Of a stretch of 64,000 nucleotides of DNA, positions 37,700 to 46,531 are shown in pieces (the first letter of the stretch is position 1; every line of letters starts with the position of its first letter). Under the pieces are notes generated by a model, which had not been told where the DNA came from, searched no databases, and saw only the letters and a program-made list of their open reading frames with translations. The translations under genes were made by a program, and so were the position numbers. This DNA is from Pseudomonadota bacterium (GTDB lineage: Bacteria; Pseudomonadota; Alphaproteobacteria; Acetobacterales; Acetobacteraceae), in the NCBI GenBank assembly GCA_021826225.1, contig JAKBAV010000001.1, forward strand, positions 1 to 64,000. The letters are read 5' to 3'.

Positions 37700-39232
37700 G
37701 TGGATGTTTTGCTTATAGTTCCAGATTCGTCGGCGAGGGCATACCAAGGGCTGGCAAAACTATATTCCGCGATCGAACCGTCGACCTGGGCGCTGTTGCT
37801 GGCTGAATCCTGCCGCGCAAAGGGCTATGGTGTTGGAATTCTCGATTGCGATGCTGAGCGGCTGACACTCGTAGAAGCCGCGAAACGTGTTGAGGCCTTG
37901 AAGCCCAGGCTTATATTATTCGTCGTCTACGGGCAAAATCCGAATTCTGGCACCACGAGCATGATCGGCGCATTGGCGCTCGCCAGTACGCTGCGCCTCG
38001 CCGCGGTGACGGCGCCCATCGCCTTTGTCGGCTCGCATGTCAGCGCCCTCCCCAGGGATGTGTTACGGCATGATTGTGCCGATATCGTGCTGCTGAACGA
38101 AGGCGTATATGCGCTGCATGATCTACTCGCCAGCAATCTCGGCAGCGATCTCGAGACCATCAAAGGCATAGGGTATAAGCGCGGCGGCCATGGCCAGGCC
38201 GGCATGGCGGAGCTCGTGCTCAACCCGCCGCAGATGGTCGTACCGCAGGCGCGGATGGACATAGACCTGCCAGGCTATGCCTGGGATTTATTGCCATATA
38301 ATGAAAAGCCGCTTGATCTCTACCGCGCACATTTCTGGCACGCCGGCTTCGACCATGATAGACGAACGCCCTTCGCCGCGATCTACACTTCGCTGGGCTG
38401 CCAGTTTGCCTGCGATTTCTGTATGATCAATATCGTTAACCGCATCGATAATGGCGATGACATCAGCGCGGCCAATTCCCGCGGGATGCGCTTCTGGAGC
38501 CCCGCCTGGGTACGGCGCGAGATGCGCAAGCTGGCCGATCTCGGCGTGAAGACATTACGGATCAGCGATGAGATGTTTTTTCTTAACCGGAAATACTATG
38601 TTCCGATCCTCGAAAACGCGATCGCCGATGATTTAGGTTTCAACATGTGGACCTACTCCCGCGTTGATACAGTACGGCGCGACACGCTCGACCTGTTCAA
38701 GCGAGCCGGAGTGAACTGGCTGGCACTGGGGGTTGAGGCCGGAAATCAGTCGGTCCGCCAGGAGGTTTCCAAAGGATCATTCCGTGATGTTAACATACGT
38801 GACATCTGCCAGACGGTGCGGGATTCCGAAATCAACATCATCGCCAATTATATATTCGGCTTCCCGGATGACACGATGGAGACGATGCGGGAGACGCTGG
38901 ATCTGGCGCTTGAGTTGAATACGGAAATGGCCAACATGTATCCCTGCCAGGCTTTGCCGGGCAGCCCAATGTATCATATGGCCTTGAGCAAAGGCTGGCA
39001 ATTGCCCGAAACATATGAAGGCTATGCCTTTCTGTCGTATGAATGCCAGCCGCTGCCGACGAAACATCTGAGTTCGGCCGAGGTTCTAAAATTCCGCGAT
39101 AATGCCTGGCAGGATTATTTTACCAATACCGCCTACCTCGAACTTCTGGAGAGAAAATTTGGCATTATCGAGCGGCGGAACGTGGAAGACATGGCGGGCA
39201 TCCCCCTGAAGCGCAAGCTTCTCGGCGCATGA
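37700..39232 (+). CDS. B12-binding radical SAM protein
   Basis: The 510-residue protein has an N-terminal cobalamin-binding Rossmann-like domain (about 1-170, VDVLLIVPDSS and LILFVVYGQNPN) and a radical SAM domain with CQFACDFC (CxxxCxxC) near residue 233, followed by TLRISDEMFFLN and GVEAGNQSVRQEVSKG. Such enzymes methylate unactivated carbons or do ring-forming chemistry. The start is a GTG. It heads the surface-glycan operon, which makes C-methylation or another change of a sugar or lipid carrier possible. The classical cobalamin DxHxxG motif was not seen. Substrate unknown. Confidence 0.83.
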   Translation: MDVLLIVPDSSARAYQGLAKLYSAIEPSTWALLLAESCRAKGYGVGILDCDAERLTLVEAAKRVEALKPRLILFVVYGQNPNSGTTSMIGALALASTLRLAAVTAPIAFVGSHVSALPRDVLRHDCADIVLLNEGVYALHDLLASNLGSDLETIKGIGYKRGGHGQAGMAELVLNPPQMVVPQARMDIDLPGYAWDLLPYNEKPLDLYRAHFWHAGFDHDRRTPFAAIYTSLGCQFACDFCMINIVNRIDNGDDISAANSRGMRFWSPAWVRREMRKLADLGVKTLRISDEMFFLNRKYYVPILENAIADDLGFNMWTYSRVDTVRRDTLDLFKRAGVNWLALGVEAGNQSVRQEVSKGSFRDVNIRDICQTVRDSEINIIANYIFGFPDDTMETMRETLDLALELNTEMANMYPCQALPGSPMYHMALSKGWQLPETYEGYAFLSYECQPLPTKHLSSAEVLKFRDNAWQDYFTNTAYLELLERKFGIIERRNVEDMAGIPLKRKLLGA

Positions 39233-39248
39233 AGGGCGGAGCACAGCC

Positions 39249-40244
39249 ATGATCATAACCCGTACCCCTTTTAGGATTTCATTTTTCGGTGGCGGAACGG
39301 ATTATCCGGGATGGTACCGGGATCATGGTGGCGCGGTATTGTCGACCACGATCGACAAGTATTGCTACATCACCTGCCGTCGGCTGCCCCCTTTTTTCAA
39401 TCACAAGCATCGCATCGTCTACTCTCGCATCGAAAACGTCCAGGAAATCGACGAGATAGAGCATCCGGCGGTGCGCGCGGTGCTTGGTTGGGCGCAGGTG
39501 AGCGAGGGACTGGAAATCCATCATGACGGTGATTTGCCGGCGCGCTCAGGCCTCGGCTCAAGCTCCTCCTTCACTGTTGGTCTACTGCACGCACTTCAAG
39601 CGCTCAACGGGCGCATGATCGATAAGGAGACCCTGGCGCGCGAGGCGATCCATGTCGAGCAGGATATAATCCATGAGAATGTCGGCTCGCAGGACCAGAT
39701 TTCAGCGGCATTCGGCGGCCTCAACCGCATCAAATTTAACCATAATGGTTCGTTTGGCATCGCACCGGTCATCTTGCCGCAACACCGGCAGGAGGCGCTC
39801 AACAAGCATCTGATGCTGTGCTATACTGGCGTCTCGCGCATCGCCTCCGACATCGCAAAATCGAAAATCGATAATCTGTCGAGCCGGGAGAGCGAACTTA
39901 CGTTCATGCATGGCATGGTCGACCAGGCCATCGATATTCTCCAAGGCGGTAATCATTCTCTGGATGAATTTGGGGCGCTGCTACATGAAAGCTGGCAATA
40001 TAAGCGTAAATTATCGGACCGTGTCTCGACCCCGCATATCGACGGCATTTATGAGCAGGCGCGGCTGGCCGGGGCTATCGGCGGCAAGATATTGGGGGCG
40101 GGCGGTGGCGGTTTCATGCTGTTCTTCGCCCGGCCGGAGGAGCACGGCCGGATCCGCGAGCGTTTGAACGGGCTCGTTCATGTGCCATTTCAATTCGATG
40201 ATACGGGCAGCCGCGTGGTCCTGTATCAGCCTAACGGATTATAG
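39249..40244 (+). CDS. hddA: D-glycero-alpha-D-manno-heptose 7-phosphate kinase
   Basis: The 331-residue GHMP-family kinase has the N-terminal RTPFRISFFGGGTDYPGW and the ATP loop LPARSGLGSSSSFTVG near residue 97, plus GGKILGAGGGGFMLFF near the C-terminus, all typical of HddA. It makes D-glycero-alpha-D-manno-heptose 1,7-bisphosphate. With gmhA, gmhB and hddC, all in this operon, it completes the route to GDP-D-glycero-alpha-D-manno-heptose used in capsules, S-layers or O-antigens. The four genes are mixed with sugar-modifying genes. Confidence 0.9.
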   Translation: MIITRTPFRISFFGGGTDYPGWYRDHGGAVLSTTIDKYCYITCRRLPPFFNHKHRIVYSRIENVQEIDEIEHPAVRAVLGWAQVSEGLEIHHDGDLPARSGLGSSSSFTVGLLHALQALNGRMIDKETLAREAIHVEQDIIHENVGSQDQISAAFGGLNRIKFNHNGSFGIAPVILPQHRQEALNKHLMLCYTGVSRIASDIAKSKIDNLSSRESELTFMHGMVDQAIDILQGGNHSLDEFGALLHESWQYKRKLSDRVSTPHIDGIYEQARLAGAIGGKILGAGGGGFMLFFARPEEHGRIRERLNGLVHVPFQFDDTGSRVVLYQPNGL

Positions 40245-40247
40245 CCC

Positions 40248-41216
40248 GTGGATAACAACGCACGTATCTATGTCGCGGGTCATACCGGGCTCATCGGCTC
40301 GGCCCTCATCCGCGGGCTGCAAAAGCGCGGCATAACGCTGCTGGTACGCCGCCGGGCCGAGCTGGATTTGCTGGATGGCGCGATGGTCGAACGGTTTTTT
40401 AGCGCTGAGCGGCCGGATTATGTGGTTCTGGCTGCCGGCAAGGTCGGCGGCATTGTCGAGAACCGCGATTATCCGGCAGATTTCCTGCGAGAAAACCTCG
40501 CCATTCAGCTGAATGTGTTGCAGGCCGCGCACCGGGCGGGCGTTCGGAAGCTCATATTTTTCGGTTCGTCCTGCATGTATCCAAGCGAATGTCCGCAGCC
40601 CATGGCGGAAACCGCGCTGCTCACAGGCCTGCCGGAGCCCACCAGCCTGGCCTATGCCGTCTCCAAGCTGGCCGGATTGCAGATGTGCCTGGCCTATAAT
40701 CAGCAATTTGGGGAACAGCGTTTCATTCCCGTTATTCCTAACAGCGTCTTCGGGCCAAACGATAATTTTGACCCTGCGCGCGGCCATGTGCTGTCCTCGC
40801 TGATCCGGCGCCTCCACGAAGCAAAAATGACAGCGGCTAGGAGGATAACATTATGGGGATCGGGCGAGCCACGGCGTGAATTCGTCTATGCTGATGACGT
40901 GGCCGACGCCTGTATCGCGCTGCTGGAACAGGACACGGCTGCGCTACATCTGCCGCTCAATATCGGTACGGGCGTGGATGTTTCTATTCGCGAACTGGCA
41001 GCAAGCATTGCCGGGATTATAGGCTATGACGGGCTGATCGAATGGGATACGAGCATGCCAGACGGCGCGCCACGCAAGTTACTGGATAGCAGCCGCATAC
41101 GCAGTTCTGGCTGGGAACCGAAAACAAGTCTGCAGGCCGGACTGCACGAGACATATCAATGGTATCTGCGGAGTGCATATGTAAACGGCGCGGCGCGGCA
41201 GGAGTGCCCGGTATGA
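40248..41216 (+). CDS. GDP-L-fucose synthase/GDP-colitose synthase-like SDR
   Basis: The 322-residue extended SDR resembles Fcl (GDP-4-keto-6-deoxymannose 3,5-epimerase-4-reductase) and ColC: GHTGLIGSAL near the N-terminus, GSSCMYP near residue 107, YAVSK catalytic pair near residue 136, and NSVFGPNDNFDP near residue 164. The start is a GTG with no clear ribosome binding site, 3 bp after hddA. No 4,6-dehydratase of GMD type is recognised in the window; the SDR at 45593 could provide it, or gmd lies elsewhere. Next to a ColD-like 3-dehydratase, a role in a GDP-dideoxy sugar is likely. Confidence 0.82.
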   Translation: MDNNARIYVAGHTGLIGSALIRGLQKRGITLLVRRRAELDLLDGAMVERFFSAERPDYVVLAAGKVGGIVENRDYPADFLRENLAIQLNVLQAAHRAGVRKLIFFGSSCMYPSECPQPMAETALLTGLPEPTSLAYAVSKLAGLQMCLAYNQQFGEQRFIPVIPNSVFGPNDNFDPARGHVLSSLIRRLHEAKMTAARRITLWGSGEPRREFVYADDVADACIALLEQDTAALHLPLNIGTGVDVSIRELAASIAGIIGYDGLIEWDTSMPDGAPRKLLDSSRIRSSGWEPKTSLQAGLHETYQWYLRSAYVNGAARQECPV

Positions 41217-42031
41217 ACCCCAGTGCCGAAATATTGCGGGCGAAGGCCGACTGGGTATGGCGCGAGACCCTGGCCATCCACCGGCGCGCACCGGAAACCA
41301 GGATTGCCTCATCGCTCTCGCCGATCGAGATTTTCGTGGCACTTTACTACGGCGGCGTGCTGCGCTTCGATCCCAGGGAGCCCCTGGCCGCGATGCGTGA
41401 CCGGTGCATCATCAGCAAGGGGCACGGCTCCATCTGCATGTATCCCATCCTTGCCGATCTTGGGTTTTTTCCGAAGGAAGAATTGCTCCGTGTGTGCGAG
41501 AAGGGTAGCTTCCTGGGCGGCATACCGGACCCTGTCATCCCTGGCTATGAAACGCTGAACGGCTCGCTCGGACACGGTCTGGGGGTAGCGACCGGCATCG
41601 CGCTCGGTCTGAAGCGTCGTGGCAGCGCCCGCAGCGTATTCGTTATCACCGGCGATGGTGAGTTGCATGAGGGAGCGAATTGGGAAGCGATTATGTTCGC
41701 GGCGCATCATGGCCTGGATAACCTGCATGTGGTCGTCGATAACAACGAGATCAGCATGCTGGGGCATACTGCGGATATCGTTGCGCATGGCTCTTTGGTC
41801 CTGAAATTCGCCGCCTTCGGCTGGGACACAGAGGAGGTGGACGGGCACGATGTGGCGCTGGTGCAAAGCGCGCTGCTGGCGCAGAAGGAAGTGGCTGATG
41901 GGCGGCCGAAGCTGCTGGTGGCGCGTACCCTGAAAGGGCGCGGCGTGCCAGGCCTTGAGAACGCGCCGCTGGCGCATATCATGAACCCGAAACCCGCCTT
42001 GCTCGACATCCTGCTGGAGGCCCACACGTGA
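41213..42031 (+). CDS. Transketolase, N-terminal (TPP-binding) subunit
   Basis: The 272-residue protein equals the PP domain of transketolase: SKGHGSICMYPILADLGF near residue 64, LGHGLGVATGIALG and the TPP/Mg motif GDGELHEGANWEAIMFAA...VDNN. It ends where full transketolase would enter the Pyr domain, which the next gene supplies. Its ATG overlaps the previous stop (ATGA) and GGAG lies upstream. Split transketolases are often found in sugar clusters. It may make sedoheptulose 7-phosphate for the heptose route, or transfer a two-carbon unit to a keto sugar. Confidence 0.9.
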   Translation: MNPSAEILRAKADWVWRETLAIHRRAPETRIASSLSPIEIFVALYYGGVLRFDPREPLAAMRDRCIISKGHGSICMYPILADLGFFPKEELLRVCEKGSFLGGIPDPVIPGYETLNGSLGHGLGVATGIALGLKRRGSARSVFVITGDGELHEGANWEAIMFAAHHGLDNLHVVVDNNEISMLGHTADIVAHGSLVLKFAAFGWDTEEVDGHDVALVQSALLAQKEVADGRPKLLVARTLKGRGVPGLENAPLAHIMNPKPALLDILLEAHT

Positions 42032-43026
42032 GCATGAAGCCCTTGGCCATGCGCGATGCGCTGCTTGAGCGCATCTGGCACGAAATGGCGACGAACCCGG
42101 ACATTTTTTTCGCCAGCGCGGATTTCGGCTCTCCGGTATTGGATAAAATCCGGGCCGATTATCCCGCTCGTTTCGTGAATGTCGGTATTGCCGAACAAAA
42201 TCTCATTAATATTTCAGCGGGTTTGTCGCTCGAAGGCTATACCGTATTCGCCTATGCCATCGCGCCATTCATCACTATGCGCTGCTATGAGCAGATCCGC
42301 GTCAATCTCGCTTTGCTGGCCGAGGCGCGGCAGCTCAATGTCAACCTTATTGGCGTGGGGGCGGGCTATAGCTATGTCGTCTCGGGGCCGACGCATCAAT
42401 GCTATGAGGACATAACATTGATGCGCGTGCTGCCGAACATGCAGATTTTCTCGCCGGCCGACCATGTCTGCGCGGCGGCGTTACTGGAGCGTTGTGTGGT
42501 TGAAACGGGGCCAAAATATATTCGGCTTGATGCCCAGCCTCTACCGGTGATCTATACTGGCGGCGCGCCGGACATGGAGCGCGGCTTTCATGTGCATCGC
42601 CACGGCGCCAGGGTGGTTTTCGTCGCTACAGGCTACATGCTGCATACGGGGATCGCAGTGGCCGAACAGCTGCGAGAGGCTGGCGAGGTTGTGGGTATTA
42701 TAGACATGTTCGATCTCGCGCGCTTCAATGCGGATGCCTTGGCAGTCGCGCTATCCGGCTATGACATAATTGTAACGATAGAAGAAGGTTTTTCTGGCCG
42801 GGGCGGGCTGGATGCGCTGCTCCGCACCTTCACGGTGCGGCACTGCCTCAAGGCCCGTATGCTGTGCATAGGCGTGGAGCCGGCCTACCGCTTCGACCTT
42901 GGCACAAGGCTTGACTTGCATGAGCTGGTCGGTATCGGGCCCGCTGCCGTGCTGCGGGCCGTAGTTGAGATGCTGGCGACGCTAGAGGCTTCGGCGGGGA
43001 CCAAACGTGAAGTGGAGAGCCTATGA
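42028..43026 (+). CDS. Transketolase, C-terminal subunit
   Basis: The 332-residue protein provides the pyrimidine-binding and C-terminal transketolase domains. The conserved GIAEQNLINISAGLSLEGYTVFAYA holds the catalytic Glu near residue 55. FSPADHVCAAA and a late FIVE-like TIEEGF segment (VTIEEGFSGRGGL) follow. The GTG start overlaps the previous stop (GTGA), so the two subunits should be made in equal amounts. It forms one TPP enzyme with the preceding protein. Confidence 0.9.
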   Translation: MSMKPLAMRDALLERIWHEMATNPDIFFASADFGSPVLDKIRADYPARFVNVGIAEQNLINISAGLSLEGYTVFAYAIAPFITMRCYEQIRVNLALLAEARQLNVNLIGVGAGYSYVVSGPTHQCYEDITLMRVLPNMQIFSPADHVCAAALLERCVVETGPKYIRLDAQPLPVIYTGGAPDMERGFHVHRHGARVVFVATGYMLHTGIAVAEQLREAGEVVGIIDMFDLARFNADALAVALSGYDIIVTIEEGFSGRGGLDALLRTFTVRHCLKARMLCIGVEPAYRFDLGTRLDLHELVGIGPAAVLRAVVEMLATLEASAGTKREVESL

Positions 43027-44195
43027 AATTCCCTCTCATGCGCAACAACATCCTACGTCAGGATCTTGACGCGGTGATCATGCATCTGCGGCAGGATGAC
43101 CCAATTCTAACCAATGGCCCGGAAATCCGTGCCTTCGAGGCCGAATGGTCGGCCTGGCTCGGCGTCAAATACAGCGTGTTCGTGAATTCCGGTGCTTCGG
43201 CCAATCTTCTGAGCATGGCGGCGCTGAAGCTGTGCCACCCGGAAGGTGGCGAGGTGATCGTACCAGCATTGACCTGGATTTCCGACATCGCCTCGGTGCT
43301 GCAACACGGCTTCACGCCGGTTTTCGTCGATATTGACCCGCGCACGCTATCGATGGATACGACGCAGATTCTCGCAAAAATCACGACCCGCACGAGGTCG
43401 GTATTCCTTACTCATGTGCAAGGTTTTGATGGGCTGACCGATGAGCTACTCGCCGAACTGGAACGGCGTGGTGTGAAGTTGATCGAGGATGTGTGCGAAT
43501 CTCACGGCGCGACGCATGCCGGGCGCCGGCTCGGCAGTTTCAGCTGGATTTCAAATTTCTCTTTCTATTACGCGCATCATATGAGCACGATCGAGGGCGG
43601 CATGATCTGCACGGATGATCCCGCATTGTATCAGCAATTGCGGATGCTGCGCTCACACGGCATGGTACGCGAGGCCAGCGATCATACGATACGCGAATCC
43701 TATGCCGCGCAATACCCCGACCTCAATTCTGATTTCATCTTCGCCTACGCAGCCTATAATGTCCGCAATACCGAGATTGGAGGCATTCTCGGCCGGAACC
43801 AGCTTAAGCGGCTGGACGAGAATGTGCTGCGCCGGACGGCGAACCTCGAACGCTTTCTCGGCCAGCTCGACTCGGCGAAGTACCGCACGGATTTCAAACT
43901 TGAGGGATCGAGCAATTATGCCTTCAACCTAATCCTGCGCGAACCGGATGAGAAACTCTTTGCGCGGCTTACGGCGGCGATGCGCGCATCCGGCATCGAG
44001 TTCCGGCGTGGCAGTGCCGGCGGCGGTAACCAGTTGCGCCAGCCCTATCTGCGCGGACTGGTGCCCGATGGCCATTATCGGGAATTTCCCCAAACCGAGC
44101 ATATCCATTTCTACGGTTGCTATATCGGTAATTTCCCGGACCTGCGGGATGAGGAGATTGATGAGATATGCGCGATCCTGAATGCAGTCTCCTAG
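43023..44195 (+). CDS. PLP-dependent sugar 3-dehydratase, ColD-like
   Basis: The 390-residue protein belongs to the DegT/DnrJ/EryC1/StrS fold family but has His185 (in YYAHHMSTIEGG) where aminotransferases carry the PLP lysine. Within the family this substitution marks the sugar 3-dehydratases ColD and DdhC/E1, which remove the C3 hydroxyl instead of adding an amine. The substrate is probably a GDP-4-keto-6-deoxy sugar, as ColD works with GDP sugars and this operon makes GDP-heptose. DdhC-type enzymes carry an iron-sulfur cluster; I see no such cysteine set here, so ColD is closer. Start overlaps the previous stop (ATGA). Confidence 0.85.
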   Translation: MKFPLMRNNILRQDLDAVIMHLRQDDPILTNGPEIRAFEAEWSAWLGVKYSVFVNSGASANLLSMAALKLCHPEGGEVIVPALTWISDIASVLQHGFTPVFVDIDPRTLSMDTTQILAKITTRTRSVFLTHVQGFDGLTDELLAELERRGVKLIEDVCESHGATHAGRRLGSFSWISNFSFYYAHHMSTIEGGMICTDDPALYQQLRMLRSHGMVREASDHTIRESYAAQYPDLNSDFIFAYAAYNVRNTEIGGILGRNQLKRLDENVLRRTANLERFLGQLDSAKYRTDFKLEGSSNYAFNLILREPDEKLFARLTAAMRASGIEFRRGSAGGGNQLRQPYLRGLVPDGHYREFPQTEHIHFYGCYIGNFPDLRDEEIDEICAILNAVS

Positions 44196-44198
44196 GCC

Positions 44199-44897
44199 AT
44201 GACCTGCGCCATTATCCTCGCTGGCGGGCTTGGCACGCGTTTGCGCGCGGTTGTGCCCGACCGGCCAAAGCCCATGGCGCTGGTCAATGGGCGGCCATTT
44301 CTGGTGCATCTCATGGATTATTGGCTGGCGCAGGGGGTAAAGCGCTTCGTGCTCTCGGTCGGGTACCAGCATGACATGATCCAGCAATTTTTTGGCGCGC
44401 ATTATCAGGGTGTGAAGCTCGATTACGCGATTGAGGAGACCCCGCTCGGCACGGGCGGCGGGTTGTTGCATGCGATGCATGGCGCGGGAGATGCGGCCTG
44501 CCTGGTACTCAATGGCGATAGTTTTTTTGCCGTGGAAGCGCGAAGCCTGCTCGATGCCCATGCCGGACGGCACGCAGCGTGGACCATGTCACTATTCCGC
44601 GCCGGGGAGGCCAGCCGCTATATGGGCGTGAAGCTTGGCACGGATGGGCGGATTGACAATCTAGCGACTGGGCGCGGTGAAATCGGCGATCATGCTAATG
44701 GTGGTGTCTATGTGGTCGATCCCGCGGCAATACGTGGCTGCGGCTTCCCCGCGGGCGAAAAATTATCCCTGGAAGATGAGATGCTGCCTTTGATGCACAA
44801 GCAAGGCCAGCCGCTTTACGGGCGTGAATGCGCCGGCATTTTCATCGATATCGGCGTTCCAGCCGATTACCGGCGCGCGCAGGAGATCTTGCCATGA
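44199..44897 (+). CDS. hddC: D-glycero-alpha-D-manno-heptose 1-phosphate guanylyltransferase
   Basis: The 232-residue nucleotidyltransferase opens with AIILAGGLGTRLRAVVPDRPKPMALVNGRPFL, the sugar-phosphate nucleotidyltransferase signature (Gly-rich loop and KPM). VLNGDSFF near residue 104 holds the metal-binding Asp. Length fits HddC. It forms GDP-D-glycero-alpha-D-manno-heptose from GTP and heptose 1-phosphate. The TGA overlaps the gmhA ATG (ATGA). Confidence 0.87.
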   Translation: MTCAIILAGGLGTRLRAVVPDRPKPMALVNGRPFLVHLMDYWLAQGVKRFVLSVGYQHDMIQQFFGAHYQGVKLDYAIEETPLGTGGGLLHAMHGAGDAACLVLNGDSFFAVEARSLLDAHAGRHAAWTMSLFRAGEASRYMGVKLGTDGRIDNLATGRGEIGDHANGGVYVVDPAAIRGCGFPAGEKLSLEDEMLPLMHKQGQPLYGRECAGIFIDIGVPADYRRAQEILP

Positions 44898-45541
44898 CGG
44901 CGCGTGCCTCTTCCCCCGCGGCTTCGGTGCTGCACGCGAATTTTGTACGGTCGGCCCAGGCGATGCGGGCATTGAGCGTGGATCACGTTCAGCTTGCCAA
45001 TTTCGAGGCAATGGCGGCTATGTTGATCGACTGCTTCCGCCGTGGCGGACGGGTTTATATTGCTGGTAATGGCGGGTCTGCCGCTGATGCGCAGCACATG
45101 GCGGGCGAGTTCGTTAGCCGCCTCGCCCGTGACCGGGCGCCGCTACCAGCCGAGGCGCTCAATGTCGATGGCGCACTGCTGACAGCGATCGGAAATGATT
45201 ATGGATTCGATCAGATTTTCGCGCGCCAGCTGCGTGGCAAGCTGACTGACCGGGACATGTTTCTCGGCTTCACCAGCTCGGGAAATTCGCCTAATATTCT
45301 CGAGGCGCTGCATGTCTGCCGCCAGCTCGGTGTACCGGGCCTGATGTTGGCCGGCCGCGGCGGTGGTGCGGCGGCCGGCCTGGCGAGCGTTTGCCTCACA
45401 GTCCCTGGCGAGACCACAAGTACGGTCCAGGAGTTGCATATGATCCTCGCGCATTCATTATGCGAGGTTGTGGAGCAAGCGCTCTTTCCGCGCCAGACGA
45501 GGCTGCTACCGCAGCAAGCAGTACCGGAATACGTGCGGTGA
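44894..45541 (+). CDS. gmhA: Sedoheptulose 7-phosphate isomerase
   Basis: The 215-residue SIS-domain protein turns sedoheptulose 7-phosphate into D-glycero-D-manno-heptose 7-phosphate. It has the phosphate-binding GNGGSAADAQHMAGEF near residue 59 and FTSSGNSPNILEAL near residue 123, plus the HMILAHSLCEVVEQ metal/active-site helix. I chose the ATG at 44894, coupled to the hddC stop. The split transketolase upstream could supply its substrate. Confidence 0.92.
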   Translation: MTARASSPAASVLHANFVRSAQAMRALSVDHVQLANFEAMAAMLIDCFRRGGRVYIAGNGGSAADAQHMAGEFVSRLARDRAPLPAEALNVDGALLTAIGNDYGFDQIFARQLRGKLTDRDMFLGFTSSGNSPNILEALHVCRQLGVPGLMLAGRGGGAAAGLASVCLTVPGETTSTVQELHMILAHSLCEVVEQALFPRQTRLLPQQAVPEYVR

Positions 45542-45592
45542 TGCGCGCCGGAATGACGGGTTATGAGATTTGGCTAGAGGAATGATAGGTTG

Positions 45593-46531
45593 ATGTCGTA
45601 TAATATACTCGTGACCGGCGGTGCCGGATATCTCGGCTCCATCATGGTTCCCGATCTTCTCGCGGCGGGACACAAGGTAACCGTGCTCGATAATTTTCTA
45701 TTCAAACAGACAAGCCTCAATCATGTCTGCTACCACCCTAAATTCTCGGTCGTTAAAGGCGATATCCGCTCCGCCGAGACGATGGCGCCGCTGCTCAAGG
45801 CGAATGATGTCATCATTCCTCTGGCCGCGCTGGTCGGCGCACCAATGTGCAATATAGACCCAATCGGGGCCGCAACAATCAATCACGACGCGATAACCAT
45901 GATGCTGAAAATGCTGTCGCCGGCGCAGCGTGTGCTTATGCCGACGACGAACAGCGCCTATGGCTCGGGTGCTGAAGGAAACTTATGTTCAGAAACATCC
46001 CCACTCAACCCAATTTCAAAATATGCGATCGACAAGGTCGCGGTCGAAAAGGAGCTGATGGAACATCCTAATGCAATCAGCTTCCGTCTAGCGACCGTCT
46101 TTGGCATGTCGCCACGTATGCGCATCGACCTTCTAGTCAATGATTTCACCTATCGCGCCGTGTACGACCGCGCGGTCGTACTGTTTGAGAGCCATTTCAA
46201 GCGCAATTATATTCATGTTCGCGACGTCTCGCGCGTGTTTCAGCACGGGCTGAATAATTTCGATACTTTGAAAAGCCAAATCTATAATGTTGGATTGTCA
46301 GACGCAAATGTTTCTAAATGGGAGCTTTGCGATCGGATCAGAATACAGGTCAGGGATTTCACCTTTATCGAGGCGCAGACTGGCCGCGACCCTGACCAGC
46401 GTAACTATATCGTGTCCAACAAAAAAATCGAGGAGACCGGCTACAAACCGCAATTTTCACTGGATGCCGGGATTGCTGAATTGATCAAGGGCTTCACGAT
46501 GATACGAAATTCCGTCCACGGCAATGTCTAA
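45593..46531 (+). CDS. NAD-dependent epimerase/dehydratase (extended SDR)
   Basis: The 312-residue extended SDR has GGAGYLGSIMVPDLL near the N-terminus, PLAALVG, TTNSAYGSG near residue 122 and the catalytic YAIDK near residue 145. It belongs to the nucleotide-sugar epimerase/4,6-dehydratase family. In this operon it could convert GDP-heptose to the 4-keto-6-deoxy form, or be an epimerase. Exact reaction cannot be told. A 51-bp gap separates it from gmhA. Its stop codon lies inside the start of gmhB. Confidence 0.8.
   Translation: MSYNILVTGGAGYLGSIMVPDLLAAGHKVTVLDNFLFKQTSLNHVCYHPKFSVVKGDIRSAETMAPLLKANDVIIPLAALVGAPMCNIDPIGAATINHDAITMMLKMLSPAQRVLMPTTNSAYGSGAEGNLCSETSPLNPISKYAIDKVAVEKELMEHPNAISFRLATVFGMSPRMRIDLLVNDFTYRAVYDRAVVLFESHFKRNYIHVRDVSRVFQHGLNNFDTLKSQIYNVGLSDANVSKWELCDRIRIQVRDFTFIEAQTGRDPDQRNYIVSNKKIEETGYKPQFSLDAGIAELIKGFTMIRNSVHGNV

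Noticed and set aside
43023..44195. Naming the StrS-family protein a sugar aminotransferase
   Set aside because: The PLP lysine is replaced by His185, as in sugar 3-dehydratases.
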